Below, one piece after another: positions 12,117-21,450 of a DNA stretch of 64,000 nucleotides. The notes below the pieces were generated by a model, which had not been told where the DNA came from, did not search any database, and was given only the letters and a program-made list of their open reading frames with translations. A program made the position numbers and the translations under genes. Source of the stretch: Erinaceus europaeus (lineage: Eukaryota > Chordata > Mammalia > Eulipotyphla > Erinaceidae). The stretch lies in the NCBI RefSeq assembly GCF_950295315.1, contig NC_080176.1:35181006-35245005 (forward strand). The letters run 5' to 3'. The stretch's first letter is position 1, and each line of letters opens with the position of its first letter.

Positions 12117-12335
12117 ATGGGCCAGGTGGTGGAACACCTGGTTAAGTGCACACATTAAAATATGCAAGGACCCAGGTTCAAGGCCCTGGTCCCCACCTGC
12201 TATGGGAAAGCTTCATGAGTGATGAAGCAGGGTTGCAGGTGTCTCTCTGTCTCTCTCCCTTTCTATACCCACTGCCTTCTCTGTCTCTATCCAATGATAA
12301 ATACATTAATTAAAAAGATAAATAAAACATACAAT
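12117..12335 (+). mobile_element. SINE type B, full length
   Basis: tRNA-derived SINE beginning GGGCCAGGTGGTGGAACACC, with B-box-like GGTTCAAGGC, GTGATGAAGCAGGGTTGCAGG, a TCTCTCTGTCTC run and an A/T-rich tail (TAAATACATTAATTAAAAAG). Distinct from type A in its head and shorter 3' part. Confidence 0.85.
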
Positions 12336-12344
12336 ATAGGTAAT

Positions 12345-12461
12345 GGAAGGGGCCACACAGTGGTGCACCTGATAAAGCACACACATTACAGTGCACAAGG
12401 ACCTGATCCCTGGTCCCCATGTAGGGGGGAAGCTTCATGGGTGGTAAAATAGTACTGCAGG

Positions 12462-12511
<50 letters not shown>

Positions 12512-12600
12512 TTCCACCTCTATCTCCCCTTCCCTCTAAACTTCTCTCTGTCTCTCTCCAAAATAAATAAATAAGTATAAATAAAAAGTTATAAAATAAA
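12345..12600 (+). mobile_element. SINE type B with expanded TC tract
   Basis: Second copy directly after the first: GGGGCCACACAGTGGTGCACC head, then AAGCTTCATGGGTGG. Its pyrimidine run has expanded to (TC)n at 12465-12508. Tail is AAATAAATAAATAAG. Confidence 0.85.
12465..12508. repeat. (TC)n microsatellite
   Basis: Pure TC dinucleotide run grown from the pyrimidine tract of the enclosing SINE. Confidence 0.9.
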
Positions 12601-12619
12601 AGTAATAGATACAGTAGAA

Positions 12620-12860
12620 TTTGTATTGTGTGCCAGGCAGTAGTCCATGCATTCTACATATATAAATAGTGAATATTTCAGACTATCAATAGTGAGCACT
12701 TTGTGGATGAGAAAACTGCATTTTTTTAAAGTTTGGGTTACTTGGTATTGTGTGAGCTCACTGGGTGTATCACCTTGTTTGGCTTATTTGGTCAGAGTGG
12801 TGAGTGAGAGGCAGAACTAGACTCAGATTGAACACTTTATACCAGAGGTCACATGCTAAG
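12620..12860 (-). mobile_element. Probable MIR relic
   Basis: Plus-strand cues GTGCCAGGCAGTAGTCC, GTGGATGAGAAAACTGC and GAGGCAGAACTAGACTCAG fall in the order expected for an antisense MIR. Strongly diverged. Confidence 0.5.
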
Positions 12861-12899
12861 TTACTGGAGTAGACTAATTTTACTGAAGAGCAAATAAAA

Positions 12900-13460
12900 A
12901 AATTTAGAATTATAATAATTTATTTTAACATTCTACTTGGGAAATTATAATTCACAGGACAGTTGTTGACACATGGGTACAACCTTCCATTTCCCCGTGA
13001 TAGTTTCTGCACACCACCCCCCCAACCCCCCGACGTCTTTATCCACCATTGTGTACTGAGTACCCAACACTCTCCCCTTCCCATTTTTCCTCTCCAAGAG
13101 TAATTTACTTTGCTGCATACAACATACCGAGTTCATGTTTTACCTTTATTTCTTTGTTTCTTAGTTTATGGGTGGAATCATCTGGTGTTTGGTCTCCTTC
13201 TGACTTAACTCACTTAATATGATTCACTCAAGTTCTATCCAAATAGGCACAAAAGATATGACTTCATATTTTTATTACAGAGTAACATTCCACTGCAAAT
13301 ATATACAACAATTTTCTTAAACACTTTTCATTTGTTTCCAAGTTTGAGTAATTACAAATTATTCTGAATTTGGGGAAGAAGGAACTCTTACACTATTGGA
13401 TTGGGAATGTCTATTGGTTCAACCCCTGTGGAGAGAGAGCAATTTGTTATTCTACTGTTC
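12900..13460 (-). mobile_element. Old L1, 3'UTR and ORF2 C-terminal region
   Basis: Minus-strand old L1: plus-strand cues CTTCTGACTTAACTCACTTA, GTTCTATCCAA and CAGAGTAACATTCCACTGC are the L1 ORF2 end region. Degraded, with indels. Confidence 0.7.
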
Positions 13461-13722
13461 CTTATCCTCAGAGCAGCTGTTAAGGTTACCTTGGATATAT
13501 AGAGACTAAGAAAAAAAAGGGAAAATGAAAAAAGAAGTAGGAAAGATTTTCTTGATATTTATCAGCAGATGTGAGGACATAAATGAGGCAGGGGTTGGGG
13601 GTGGGGCCTTGTGTCCTGTGGTAGAGGTTGAGGTAACTCTTTGGTGGTGGTAGGTGAGGTATGCTGGTGCATATCTTAGAGAAATGTGAATAGAAATGCC
13701 CTTGAGACATCAGATGTTATTT

Positions 13723-13737
13723 AAAAATAACATTTTA
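13723..13737. repeat. Left target-site duplication of the twin-primed L1
   Basis: AAAAATAACATTTTA; partner at 19076-19090 is AAAAATAGCATTTTA. Confidence 0.85.
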
Positions 13738-14843
13738 TATCTAGGTTTTGGGATTTTGTTAGGAAGTGAACCACCTGAAATGGAATTAGAAAATCCTCTG
13801 AGAGGAAAGGTCTTACCTGAGTAATGAGGCTGAAGGGTTGACATTCCATGCCTGACATCTCTGGGCACAGTCTGAAGTGAAGCATGCTAAAGTGGTACTT
13901 GTTGTATTGATTAGGTTAGGATCAGAAGATGCAATATAATTTGGTATGAATTCAGAGACACATGCAGGAAAGTGAGCCCCAACTTAAAGGCTCCAGGACT
14001 GGGGGAAATTTAGGTTCTATAAAGGAAGCGGGAGGTTCCTGCTGTCTTAGGGTTTAAGAAGGCAATAGATAATCAAATTATTTGGTAACTGGGTTAACTT
14101 TGAAAATCCCTTTGTTAGGATTTGCCATATCATATATGACGTCACTGTAATTTATATCCTTTGACATTATTTGTATATAGCTGTGTCTTACAGAGTAATG
14201 CCACTGGTTGCTTCTGTTCTCCCTGGTCTAAGCTTTTAAGAGAGTCAACATTTGAAAGACTCAGCCTATGGTCTGTGCATTAAAAAGTTTGAGACATTCA
14301 ATCAATTTTCCCCCTCTCATATTAATTAGTGATTTATATGACTACAAGTTAATAGGAATGTACATAAACACCGTTCCCACCACCAAAAGACTGTGTCCCA
14401 TCCCATCCTCCCCTCTATACCCCACCTGCAGTGAAGCTGAACATCTACCCTCACCCTCAACCTAGAGATTTTTACAATGGTGCCCTACTCCAAATTCAGT
14501 CAAATCCTGCTTTGAGTTTCCCTTTCTGTTCTTCTTTCTCAACTTCTGTTTGTGAGTGGGATCATCCCACACACTTCTTTGTCTTTCTGACTTAGCTCAC
14601 TTAACATAATTCCTTCTAGCTCCATCCAGGATGAGCAGGTGAGTTTATTGTTCTTAATAGCTGCATAGTATTCCATTGTGTATATATACCACAGCTTTCC
14701 CAGGTCCCATGATATAGGGCATATGGTCACATGCAACCATAAATTAGGGCAAAATTTATACCTGAAAGCAAAAATGCACAATAGTTTGCAGTGAGTCAGT
14801 ATATGCAGCAAGCAAGTAGAAAGACCTAAAAAGACACCATAAA

Positions 14844-15079
14844 GGGGAGGCAGGCAGTAGCACAGTGGGTTAAGTGCAGGTTCCCATCTCCCCACCTGCA
14901 GGGGAGTCACTTCACAAGCGATGAAACAGGTCTGCAGGTGTCTTTCTCTCCCCCTCTCTGTGTTCCCTTCCTCTCTCCATTTCTCTCTGTCCTATCCAAC
15001 AGTGATGACAACAATAGTAATTACAACAATAAAACAACAAGGTCAACAAAAGGGAATAAATAAATAAATATTAAAAAAA
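14844..15079 (+). mobile_element. SINE type A inside the L1 3'UTR
   Basis: Head GGGAGGCAGGCAGTAGCAC, CTGCAGGTGTC, then pyrimidine run and ACAACAATAAAACAACAAGG tail. The B-box region is deleted. AAAAAGACACCAT occurs before (from about 14825) and after (to 15087), the target duplication; the neighbouring ERV landed in the 3' copy of it. Confidence 0.88.
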
Positions 15080-15087
15080 GACACCAT

Positions 15088-15458
15088 TGTTGTTTTTGCT
15101 GTGCTGGCTTCGCAGGCGGGAGACAGATACGACCAGAGACCCATGGCTGAGCAGAGAAGCAGTATTTCTTTATTTACAAGCGAGTGGGGATACGGTTAAA
15201 AAAACCACTCTAATCTAATCACAACCCAATTCTGTCCTCCATCTCTCTCCTCCGGCAGAAGAGTCAGGAACAAAGGAAATATGTAGGATGGGGCAGGGAG
15301 AAGGAAGAAGTGCTAACTGGCAAGGACTAAACCAAAATCTCCCAGAGGCAGGGGGAGTGAGACCAAACCAATGTAACAGAATGACCATGTAAATAGACCA
15401 CAACATCAAGCAATGTAACAGAAGGGATCCCAGAAGCAGAACTAGAAGCATACCAACA
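15088..15458 (-). promoter_or_regulatory. 3' LTR of minus-strand ERV
   Basis: Minus strand starts TGTTGGTATGCTTC and ends AAAAACAACA. TAAATAAAGAAATACTG contains the polyadenylation signal. 371 bp, the same length as its partner within a base or so. Confidence 0.88.
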
Positions 15459-15475
15459 ATTCCCCCTTTTCTTTT
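15459..15475 (-). promoter_or_regulatory. Polypurine tract
   Basis: Minus-strand AAAGAAAAGGGGGAAT directly before the 3' LTR; this would prime plus-strand DNA synthesis. Confidence 0.85.
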
Positions 15476-15599
15476 TAACTAATTGACCATAGTATCAGGA
15501 GTGTGTGATGAACAGAAACCTATATCATACAGGCATTTAAAAAAAAAAAAAACTGGCACAAGACATGGAAGAACAAATAAAGGAGGAACAAAACCAGTG

Positions 15600-15765
15600 T
15601 TATGCCAAGGAAAGGCCTGAGGGGGGCATTTCTTGAGTCCGTGGGCAAGGCTTATCAAGCTAAAGGACATTTCCTGCCTCTGTGGGCATCTCTTGCCTCT
15701 GGGGGCGCCTTATGCCTCAACAGGCGTGTCCTGCCTCTGTGGGCATCACCTAGCAAGAAGGGGGG
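15600..15765 (-). repeat. Degenerate CCTCTGTGGGC repeat in ERV internal region
   Basis: On the plus strand TGCCTCTGTGGGC and variants recur at short, irregular spacing. The reverse complement of the same repeat lies at 56900-57045 in the plus-strand ERV, so it belongs to the family. Confidence 0.7.
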
Positions 15766-16129
15766 GTTTGCCTATAGAGTCCCAAAGCAGTTGGCTGCAG
15801 TCAGTCTTTGAAAAACCCAGCAGCATAAAGGGAAGCTGCTGTAGAGTTGTGTAAAGTGTCCAAGAGGTGTACCAGTGAGTCCGATAGAAGTGTCAATCCA
15901 AAGTAGATGACCATGGAAGAAATGCCAGGGGGTAAAATGTTGCATGAGGAAGGTCAGCTACTGGAATTCTGCTTTTCTGTAGAGAACTTGACAGCTGCAA
16001 TTCACTTACTTGTGAAACAAAACTTGTAGCAGGTTAGAAGTTTACTACAATTGATAACTCCATTATAATTGGAAGTCCTTTCTAGTATGATTTTAAAGTT
16101 TTTTAAACAGTTTAAACTCAATAAAAAGT

Positions 16130-16205
16130 GGAAAGGTAAACAGAAGAACCATGGTTAAAAGCCTCAGGCATGAGAATCATTAGCATAACCATTGTGCAAT
16201 CTATC
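16130..16205 (-). other. SINE-head-like fragment inside ERV internal region
   Basis: Minus strand: GATTGCACAATGGTTATGC then TCTCATGCCTGAGGC, the head of the SINE type found at 46597. The same piece sits in the other ERV at about 56265-56335, so it was present in the ERV family before these copies inserted. Confidence 0.65.
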
Positions 16206-16484
16206 TTACACCTGTGCTGGTTATATTTCTAATTAAGAAGGTACTTGAGAGCTTTACATATCCATAAAGTCTTTTTTAACCTTTTGTTACACCCCTATAA
16301 GATGGAGACACACCCTAGGTGTGCACAGGTTTTTTAGACCAAATTAGTTAAAATATATTGATTTTTAACTAATTTTTACCTCAGACTTTAAATGTAAGTT
16401 AATTTTACCTTTATGAGAATTATGTTGAAAACCTTTTTCATTTAACTTTGCCTGTTAAGAATGTAGCCTTAAAGTTACATTTCT

Positions 16485-16771
16485 TTTTTTAAATATTTAT
16501 TTTATTTTATTTATTCCATTTTGCTGCCCTTGCTGTTTTTCTTCTTGTAGTTATTATTGTTGTTGTCATTGTTGGATAGGACAGAGAGAAATGGAGAGAG
16601 GAGGGGAAGACAGAGAGGAGGAGAGAAAGATAGACACCTGCAGACCTGCTTCACCGCCTATGAAGCGACTCCCCTGCAGGTGGGGAGCCGGGGCTCGAAC
16701 AGGGATCCTTATGCCGGTCCTTGTGCTTTGTGCCACCTGCGCTTAACCCACTGCGCTACAGCCCGACTCTC
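16485..16771 (-). mobile_element. SINE type A in ERV
   Basis: Full-length minus-strand SINE with head AGAGTCGGGCTGTAGCGCAG, B box GTTCGAGCCC, CTGCAGGTGTC and TTATTGTTGTTG-type tail. Perfect target duplication TAAAGTTACATTTCT at 16470-16484 and 16772-16786. Confidence 0.95.
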
Positions 16772-16920
16772 TAAAGTTACATTTCTAACCTTAAAGTTAA
16801 TGTTTACCAAACTTCAAACACAGACATAAACATTTTCTTCAATACACAAGGAGAAAAACTTTTGTTACGAAGACGTGTCATTTTAAACACGAATTTAGAT
16901 CTGTACTGTCTTAGTTGTTC

Positions 16921-17298
16921 AGGTGGTACATTGTCCGGGGGTGGCCTCTTGCCCAACTTCACCTCCAGGAATTGCAGGGGTGCGATCACTGAATGGATGT
17001 CTGCATATTCTAGCTCCTTTGCCATCAGAGCCAAGCTGGGGATCTTGGCCAGGGGGCCCAGTCCCAGCGGGGAGCCCTTGGTCTCCGGGTGGTCCGGGAT
17101 CTGCCCAGACATTATAGCAGGAGGGTGGGCGGGCTGGCAGTGCAGAAGGCGCAGGCCGAGGTGCCCCAGGATGGGGGTCAGGATGGGCCACCACCCTGCC
17201 CCTGGCAGCAGAGCAGTGTGGAGGGAGCCCGCACCCAGCGCCCCGCATCCTGCGGTGACGAGCAGGCTCCGTCGAGCAGGCTCCAGTGGGCAGGTGGT
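16921..17298 (-). other. GC-rich block of unknown origin inside ERV
   Basis: About 380 bp strikingly GC-rich beside AT-rich ERV sequence. The related ERV fragment at 20040 passes from ...CTGTACTGTCTTAG straight into other sequence, and the related element near 55.6 kb lacks the block too. On the minus strand it stays open in the 248-codon frame 17550-16804, which starts in the LTR and would run through the block, including SGQIPDHPETKG, LMAKELEYADIHS and KLGKRPPPDNVPPEQ. Two other frames across it are also open for over 100 codons, as is common in GC-rich DNA. I do not recognise the product. It may be host sequence picked up by the ERV, or an inserted processed-gene fragment. Confidence 0.6.
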
Positions 17299-17469
17299 GG
17301 GAGGAAACCAAAGTGTGGCCCAGAGTGAAATGCTCCAGAGACAGAGAAAATGTCTCATGAAGAAAGGGTAGAGGCTTTTGGAAACCTCTCTATAAGTAGA
17401 AAGGCAGACCATGGTGTCCTTACTTATCTGGTCTCTTTTGGTCTGCTGCCTGCGTTTGGAGCCAAGATT

Positions 17470-17490
17470 CTTGTCCCTGTCTGGGAGCCA
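17470..17490 (-). promoter_or_regulatory. Primer binding site, tRNA-Lys-like
   Basis: Three bases inside the 5' LTR end, minus-strand TGGCTCCCAGACAGGGACA resembles the 3' end complement of tRNA-Lys, the usual primer of class II (beta-like) retroviruses, with a few mismatches. Confidence 0.8.
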
Positions 17491-17493
17491 TTT

Positions 17494-17863
17494 TGTCATT
17501 TTCACCAAGCTGGCTTTGCAGGCGGGGGACAGAGACGACCAGAGACTCATGGCTGAGTGGAGAGCAGTATTTCTTTATTAACGTGGAACACAACACAATC
17601 TAAGCTATCTTTAATCACAATCTTGTCCTTCTCTATCTTTCCTCTCTCTCCTCCTGCAGAAGAGTCAGGAACAAAGGAAATACATAGGATAGGAGGCGGG
17701 GAGAAGGAAGAAGCAAGAACTAGCAAGGACTAAACCAAAATCTCCTGGAGGCAGGGGGAGTGAGACCAAACCAATGAAACAGAATGACCAAGTAAATACA
17801 CCACAATGTTAAGCAATGTAACAGAAGGGATCCCAGAAGCAGAACTAGAAGCATACCAAAACA
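17494..17863 (-). promoter_or_regulatory. 5' LTR of minus-strand ERV
   Basis: Minus strand begins near TGTTTTGGTATGC and ends GGTGAAAATGACA. Polyadenylation signal AATAAAG as in its partner. Outer and inner ends match the 3' LTR well; the middle differs. Confidence 0.88.
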
Positions 17864-19075
17864 CCACAAAGTTCCTAATGAAGTAGTGTCTACTTAGACT
17901 TACCCTCCTCACCTACTTCCTATTACACTTCCCTCAGTCACTCCCAAGCTAACCTTATCAAAGTAAGGACTACAAAAGCTGAATAAGGGCAAGAGACTGG
18001 CATATATTAACAATGACTCTTTAGTCACTATCAGGCACCATCAGCTGTGGCTCTATTTGGGGAGTCCTGAGATTCCCAAACAGACATGATGGGCCTACAC
18101 ATCAAACAAATCCCTCTCTCTATTGTTACTTGTCATCTTCATCAGGAATAACAAAACAGACCTCTCTGTGGGGCCCCATAGATGATACAGAATGTTCCAT
18201 CTTCTGAAGGGAAGCTGGGCAACATAATCTATACTATACCTAAGGAAAATGGGTCCTGAAATTGGGGCAGCTTGGAACATTCCTACTCATGACCACAGAA
18301 TGTGAGCTCAGATCTACAGGGATGTAGAGGTCACACAGTCACCTAAGCTGAATATGGGCCCCAGATCAAATCAAACAGATGGGGTTTATAGTCAGCAATA
18401 TTTATACACCTTTCCCATATTTGGGAGATACTCTCTTCCTTGATCCAGCTTTCTAGTCCTTTCTGCAGCCATGACATCATCTCCCCAGACATTAACTTGG
18501 GTCCACCAGCATATCGGATTCAGGTTAAAAACAAAACAAAACACTAGTACAGTCACAGGCCCTTTGAAATATAACTAAAATAGGCCTACTAACTTAATAT
18601 GCAAAGTGGAGACCCCCAAATCTTCGTCTGCAATATTCCAGCCTCTAGGTTCATGATTAGTGAATAATTTCTTTGGCTTTATATATTAACTCTTCTTTCA
18701 GCCACCAAGTTCTAGATGTTACTGTGATGCCAATTGGACTTCCCTGGACAGACAACTCCACCAATGTGTCCTGGAGCCCTGCTTCCCCAGAGTCCCACCC
18801 CACTAGGGAAAGAGACAGGCTGGGAATATGGATCATCCCGTCAATGCCCATGTTCAGTGGCAATTACAGAAGCCAGACCTTCTACCTTATGCACCCCATA
18901 AAGACCCTGGGTCCATATTCCCAGAGGGTTAAAGAATAGGAAAGCTATCAGGGGAGGGGTTGGGATACGGTGTTATGCTGGTGGGAATTGTGTGGAGTTG
19001 TACCTCTCTTATCCTATGGTTTTTTTCCCTGTTTACTTTTTATAAATAAAAATTATATTTAAAAAAATAAAGTGA
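17864..19075 (+). mobile_element. Forward 3'UTR of the twin-primed L1 (continuation)
   Basis: Continues the L1 interrupted at 14843. Ends GGTGGGAATTGTGTGGAGTT, CTTATCCTATGG and an A-rich tail. Its middle (CATGACATCATCTCCCCAG, AAATATGACTAAAATAGG-like) is shared, on the minus strand, with 31905-33390 and 52080-52835. Confidence 0.88.
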
Positions 19076-19171
19076 AAAAATAGCATTTTAGTAATGGTTT
19101 ATAATACTACATACCACACCTACTACCAAAGTCCTGTGCTCCTCCCTAATAACTTCCATTGGAGTCTATGA

Positions 19172-20299
19172 ATCAGGTTCTTCAGATCGTGTCAGGTCAC
19201 ATCATGGGTTTCAGGGGGGCACTGTAGTCGTGCCATCTAATGGGCAATGTCAGAGTGTGAAGGGGTCCAGATGATTTTCCAGCTATTCCTGTGAAGGAAA
19301 CACAAACAAATCTGCTTCCCTTGGTTAGCAAGGTGTCATATGATCAGATGCTTCTTCATGTGGAGGCTTTGACATAGTTGTAATCAATTACTTGTGAAGA
19401 AAAAAAACTTTTAACAAGTTAGAAGTTTACTGTAATTGATAATTCGATGATTACAATTGGTTTAAGTATCTTTATATTTTATCTATGTGACTTCATGAGC
19501 AGTCTCTGTACAGCAGGATCTTCAGACCAAATTTAGTTAAAATATATTGATTATTAACTATTTTTTACTTTGGACATGAAGCAAACTCAGGTTACTTAGA
19601 GAGTTAACACATGTTAGTGACAATTTTTTTTTTTTTTTAAAGAACATTTACAATGTCAGATTGATGCCAGATTTGTTGTGGATTAATTTCCACAAGATTA
19701 GTTTATAGGGCACTTTTGGAGGTCCTCCAAAAATGTCCTGTATAGAGAATTTGTATTTTAATTTTGGAGATGAATTGTCACTTTAAATATTTAGACTTTT
19801 ACCTTAAATACTCAGTTACTTCAGCAAATTAATTTTACCTTTATAAGAATCATGTTGAAAACTCCTTCATTTAACTCTGCCTGGTAATAATGTAGCTTCA
19901 AAGTTACACTTTTAACTGTTAAGTTAATGTTTACCAAACTTGAAACACACATATAAACATGTAGTCTATAACACACAGGAGGAGAAAAACTTTTGTTATG
20001 AAGACATATCATTTCAAACACAAATTTAGATCTGTACTGTCTTAGTTTCACATTTATTCCAAGACTTAAAAAAATCAAAAGAAGAAAAAACAAATTTTTT
20101 GGACTGTTTCTGGACTTCTCCAGAAACTGTGGCTGCATCTAGTGTTTTTATATAATGTCAATTAAGTTTCAGAGTACTCTGAGCAAATGAGTCATACAAA
20201 AAATTTTGGTCATTCAACTCACTCAAAAAAAAATTTTTTTTTTTTTAGTCATTCAACTCACTCACTCACAAAACACAACTGGCCAGTCATCGTGTAAGA
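19172..20299 (-). mobile_element. Class II ERV remnant, 3' internal region
   Basis: Minus-strand homologue of 56090-56760 and of 15960-16920: shared cues on the plus strand include TTAGAAGTTTACTGTAATTG, ATTTAGATCTGTACTGTCTT and GTGGCTGCATCTAG. No LTR is visible on this side. It continues at 27518-28118 beyond the inserted L1, where integrase sequence is found, so it represents a copy that once had pol. Confidence 0.8.
20225..20247. repeat. A/T-only insert flanked by 16-bp duplication
   Basis: Nine A followed by about a dozen T sits between two copies of GTCATTCAACTCACTCA (20208-20224 and 20248-20264). Confidence 0.7.
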
Positions 20300-20483
20300 T
20301 ATTCAGAGAAGGGGGGGGACTTCTGGAGGCAGGGCTATGAGCAGCTGCAGATCTCTTTCTCTCCTCTCCTTTCCTGGATCAACTAGGAATACCAAAGGAG
20401 AACACCTGGGACTGAAACAAGACAAGAGTAGAATGACTACAGGAACCCACTAAATCACCAGTATATTAAATCACCTATATATT

Positions 20484-20567
20484 AAAAAGGTTCAGTTTGT
20501 GTTTTGAAAAACTTCGAGACATACAATTAATTTTCCCCCTCTCATATTAATTAACGAGTTCAACATC
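20484..20567 (-). other. Inverted scrap of L1 3'UTR inside L1 5' region
   Basis: TATATTAAAAAGGTTCAG ... TTTTCCCCCTCTCATATTAA is the reverse complement of the L1 3'UTR start and nearly repeats the beginning of the nested inverted L1 at 21451. It replaces the end of the 5'UTR and the ORF1 start. Confidence 0.8.
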
Positions 20568-20897
20568 CAAACACTAGGTAAGGAAATAATCACAGGAGTG
20601 AGTAAAGAATCTGAAAGAATTGTAATCATAAATACAGAAACAACAAATGAGACTATGGAAGAAAACACTATATCAAGGTTATTAGAGAGCTGAAAGCTGA
20701 AATAGCTGAGCTAAGTACACAAATAGCTGAACAAGCTAAAACAGTATCAGAACAGGGTAAAAAAATAGATGAACTCAAGAAAACAGGAGAGGGGAGTGAG
20801 AATAGAATCAATGAGGCTGAAGACAGAATTAGCAAGATCGAGGATGAATTAGGAACAACTAAAAAAGAAAAAAGAAATCTCAAAAAGAGACTAAGAG

Positions 20898-21206
20898 GGG
20901 AGTCGGGCTGTATAGTGCAGTGGGTTAAGCGCAGGTGGCACAAAGCACAAGGACTGGCATAAGGATCCCGGTTTGAACCCTGGCTCCCCACCTGCAGGGG
21001 AGTTGCTTCACAGGTGGTGAAGCAGGTCTGCAGGTGTCTATCTTTCTCTCCTCCTCTCTGTCTTCCCCTCCTCTCTCCATTTCTCTCTGTCCTATCCAAC
21101 AACGATGACAACAACAATAATAACTACAACAATAAAACAACAAGGTAAATAAAAGGGAATAAATAAATAAAATAAAATAAATTAAAAAAAAAGAAAGTCT
21201 TTAAAA
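20898..21206 (+). mobile_element. SINE type A in L1 ORF1
   Basis: Best-preserved type A copy: GGGAGTCGGGCTGTATAGTG head with A box TAGTGCAGTGG, B box GGTTTGAACCC, CTGCAGGTGTCTATC, and ACAACAATAATAACTACAAC plus A-rich tail. Perfect target duplication AAAAAGAGACTAAGAG at 20882-20897 and 21207-21222. Confidence 0.96.
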
Positions 21207-21450
21207 AAAAAGAGACTAAGAGATGCTGAAAAAAACAACAGAGTCCTATGGGATGATTTCAAAAGAAACAATATACGCATTATTGACATACAAGAGGAAG
21301 AAAGCATTTTTCAGGCAATAATAGCTGAAAACGTCTCTAGGCTAGACTATATCAAAGACATAACGATTCAAGAAGCCCAGAGGGTCCCAAACAGAATTAA
21401 CCCAGACTTAAATACACCAAGACATATCATACTTAGAATGGAAAGGTATA

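Larger units (their letters stand above)
15088..17863 (-). mobile_element. Class II (tRNA-Lys) endogenous retrovirus, internally deleted
   Basis: Two LTRs in the same (minus) orientation bracket about 2 kb that lack recognisable gag, pro, pol or env, so this is a non-autonomous element. The 5' LTR is 17494-17863, the 3' LTR 15088-15458; the primer site is next to the 5' LTR and a polypurine tract next to the 3' LTR. ACACCAT/ACACCAC flank the element as a 6-7 bp duplication. The internal region is homologous to that of the plus-strand ERV at 54924-57916 and to 19172-20299. It carries a SINE (16485-16771) and a GC-rich block (16921-17298) absent from its relatives. The LTRs are visibly diverged in their middle part, so it is not recent. 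Confidence 0.9.
13738..19075 (+). mobile_element. Twin-primed (5'-inverted) L1 split by SINE and ERV
   Basis: Pieces: 13738-14707 is L1 inverted (3'UTR first part plus ORF2 end read on the minus strand); 14708-14843 and 17864-19075 are the remaining 3'UTR in forward direction ending in an A-rich tail. The inverted part ends, in L1 terms, at AACCTAGATAT and the forward part starts right after it, so the two halves meet in L1 coordinates: the signature of twin priming. Target duplication AAAAATARCATTTTA: 13723-13737 and 19076-19090, one mismatch. The forward 3'UTR keeps a middle block of several hundred bases that the copies at 22836 and 48234 lack, marking an older subfamily. Confidence 0.88.

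Noticed and set aside
16804..17550. 248-codon frame as a bona fide host gene
   Set aside because: It begins in the ERV LTR, crosses the PBS and ends in ERV sequence also found at 20 kb; only the GC-rich middle is of interest, and three frames are open there.
20898..20975. tRNA gene
   Set aside because: A and B boxes are present but sequence continues as a SINE with a target duplication and A-rich tail.
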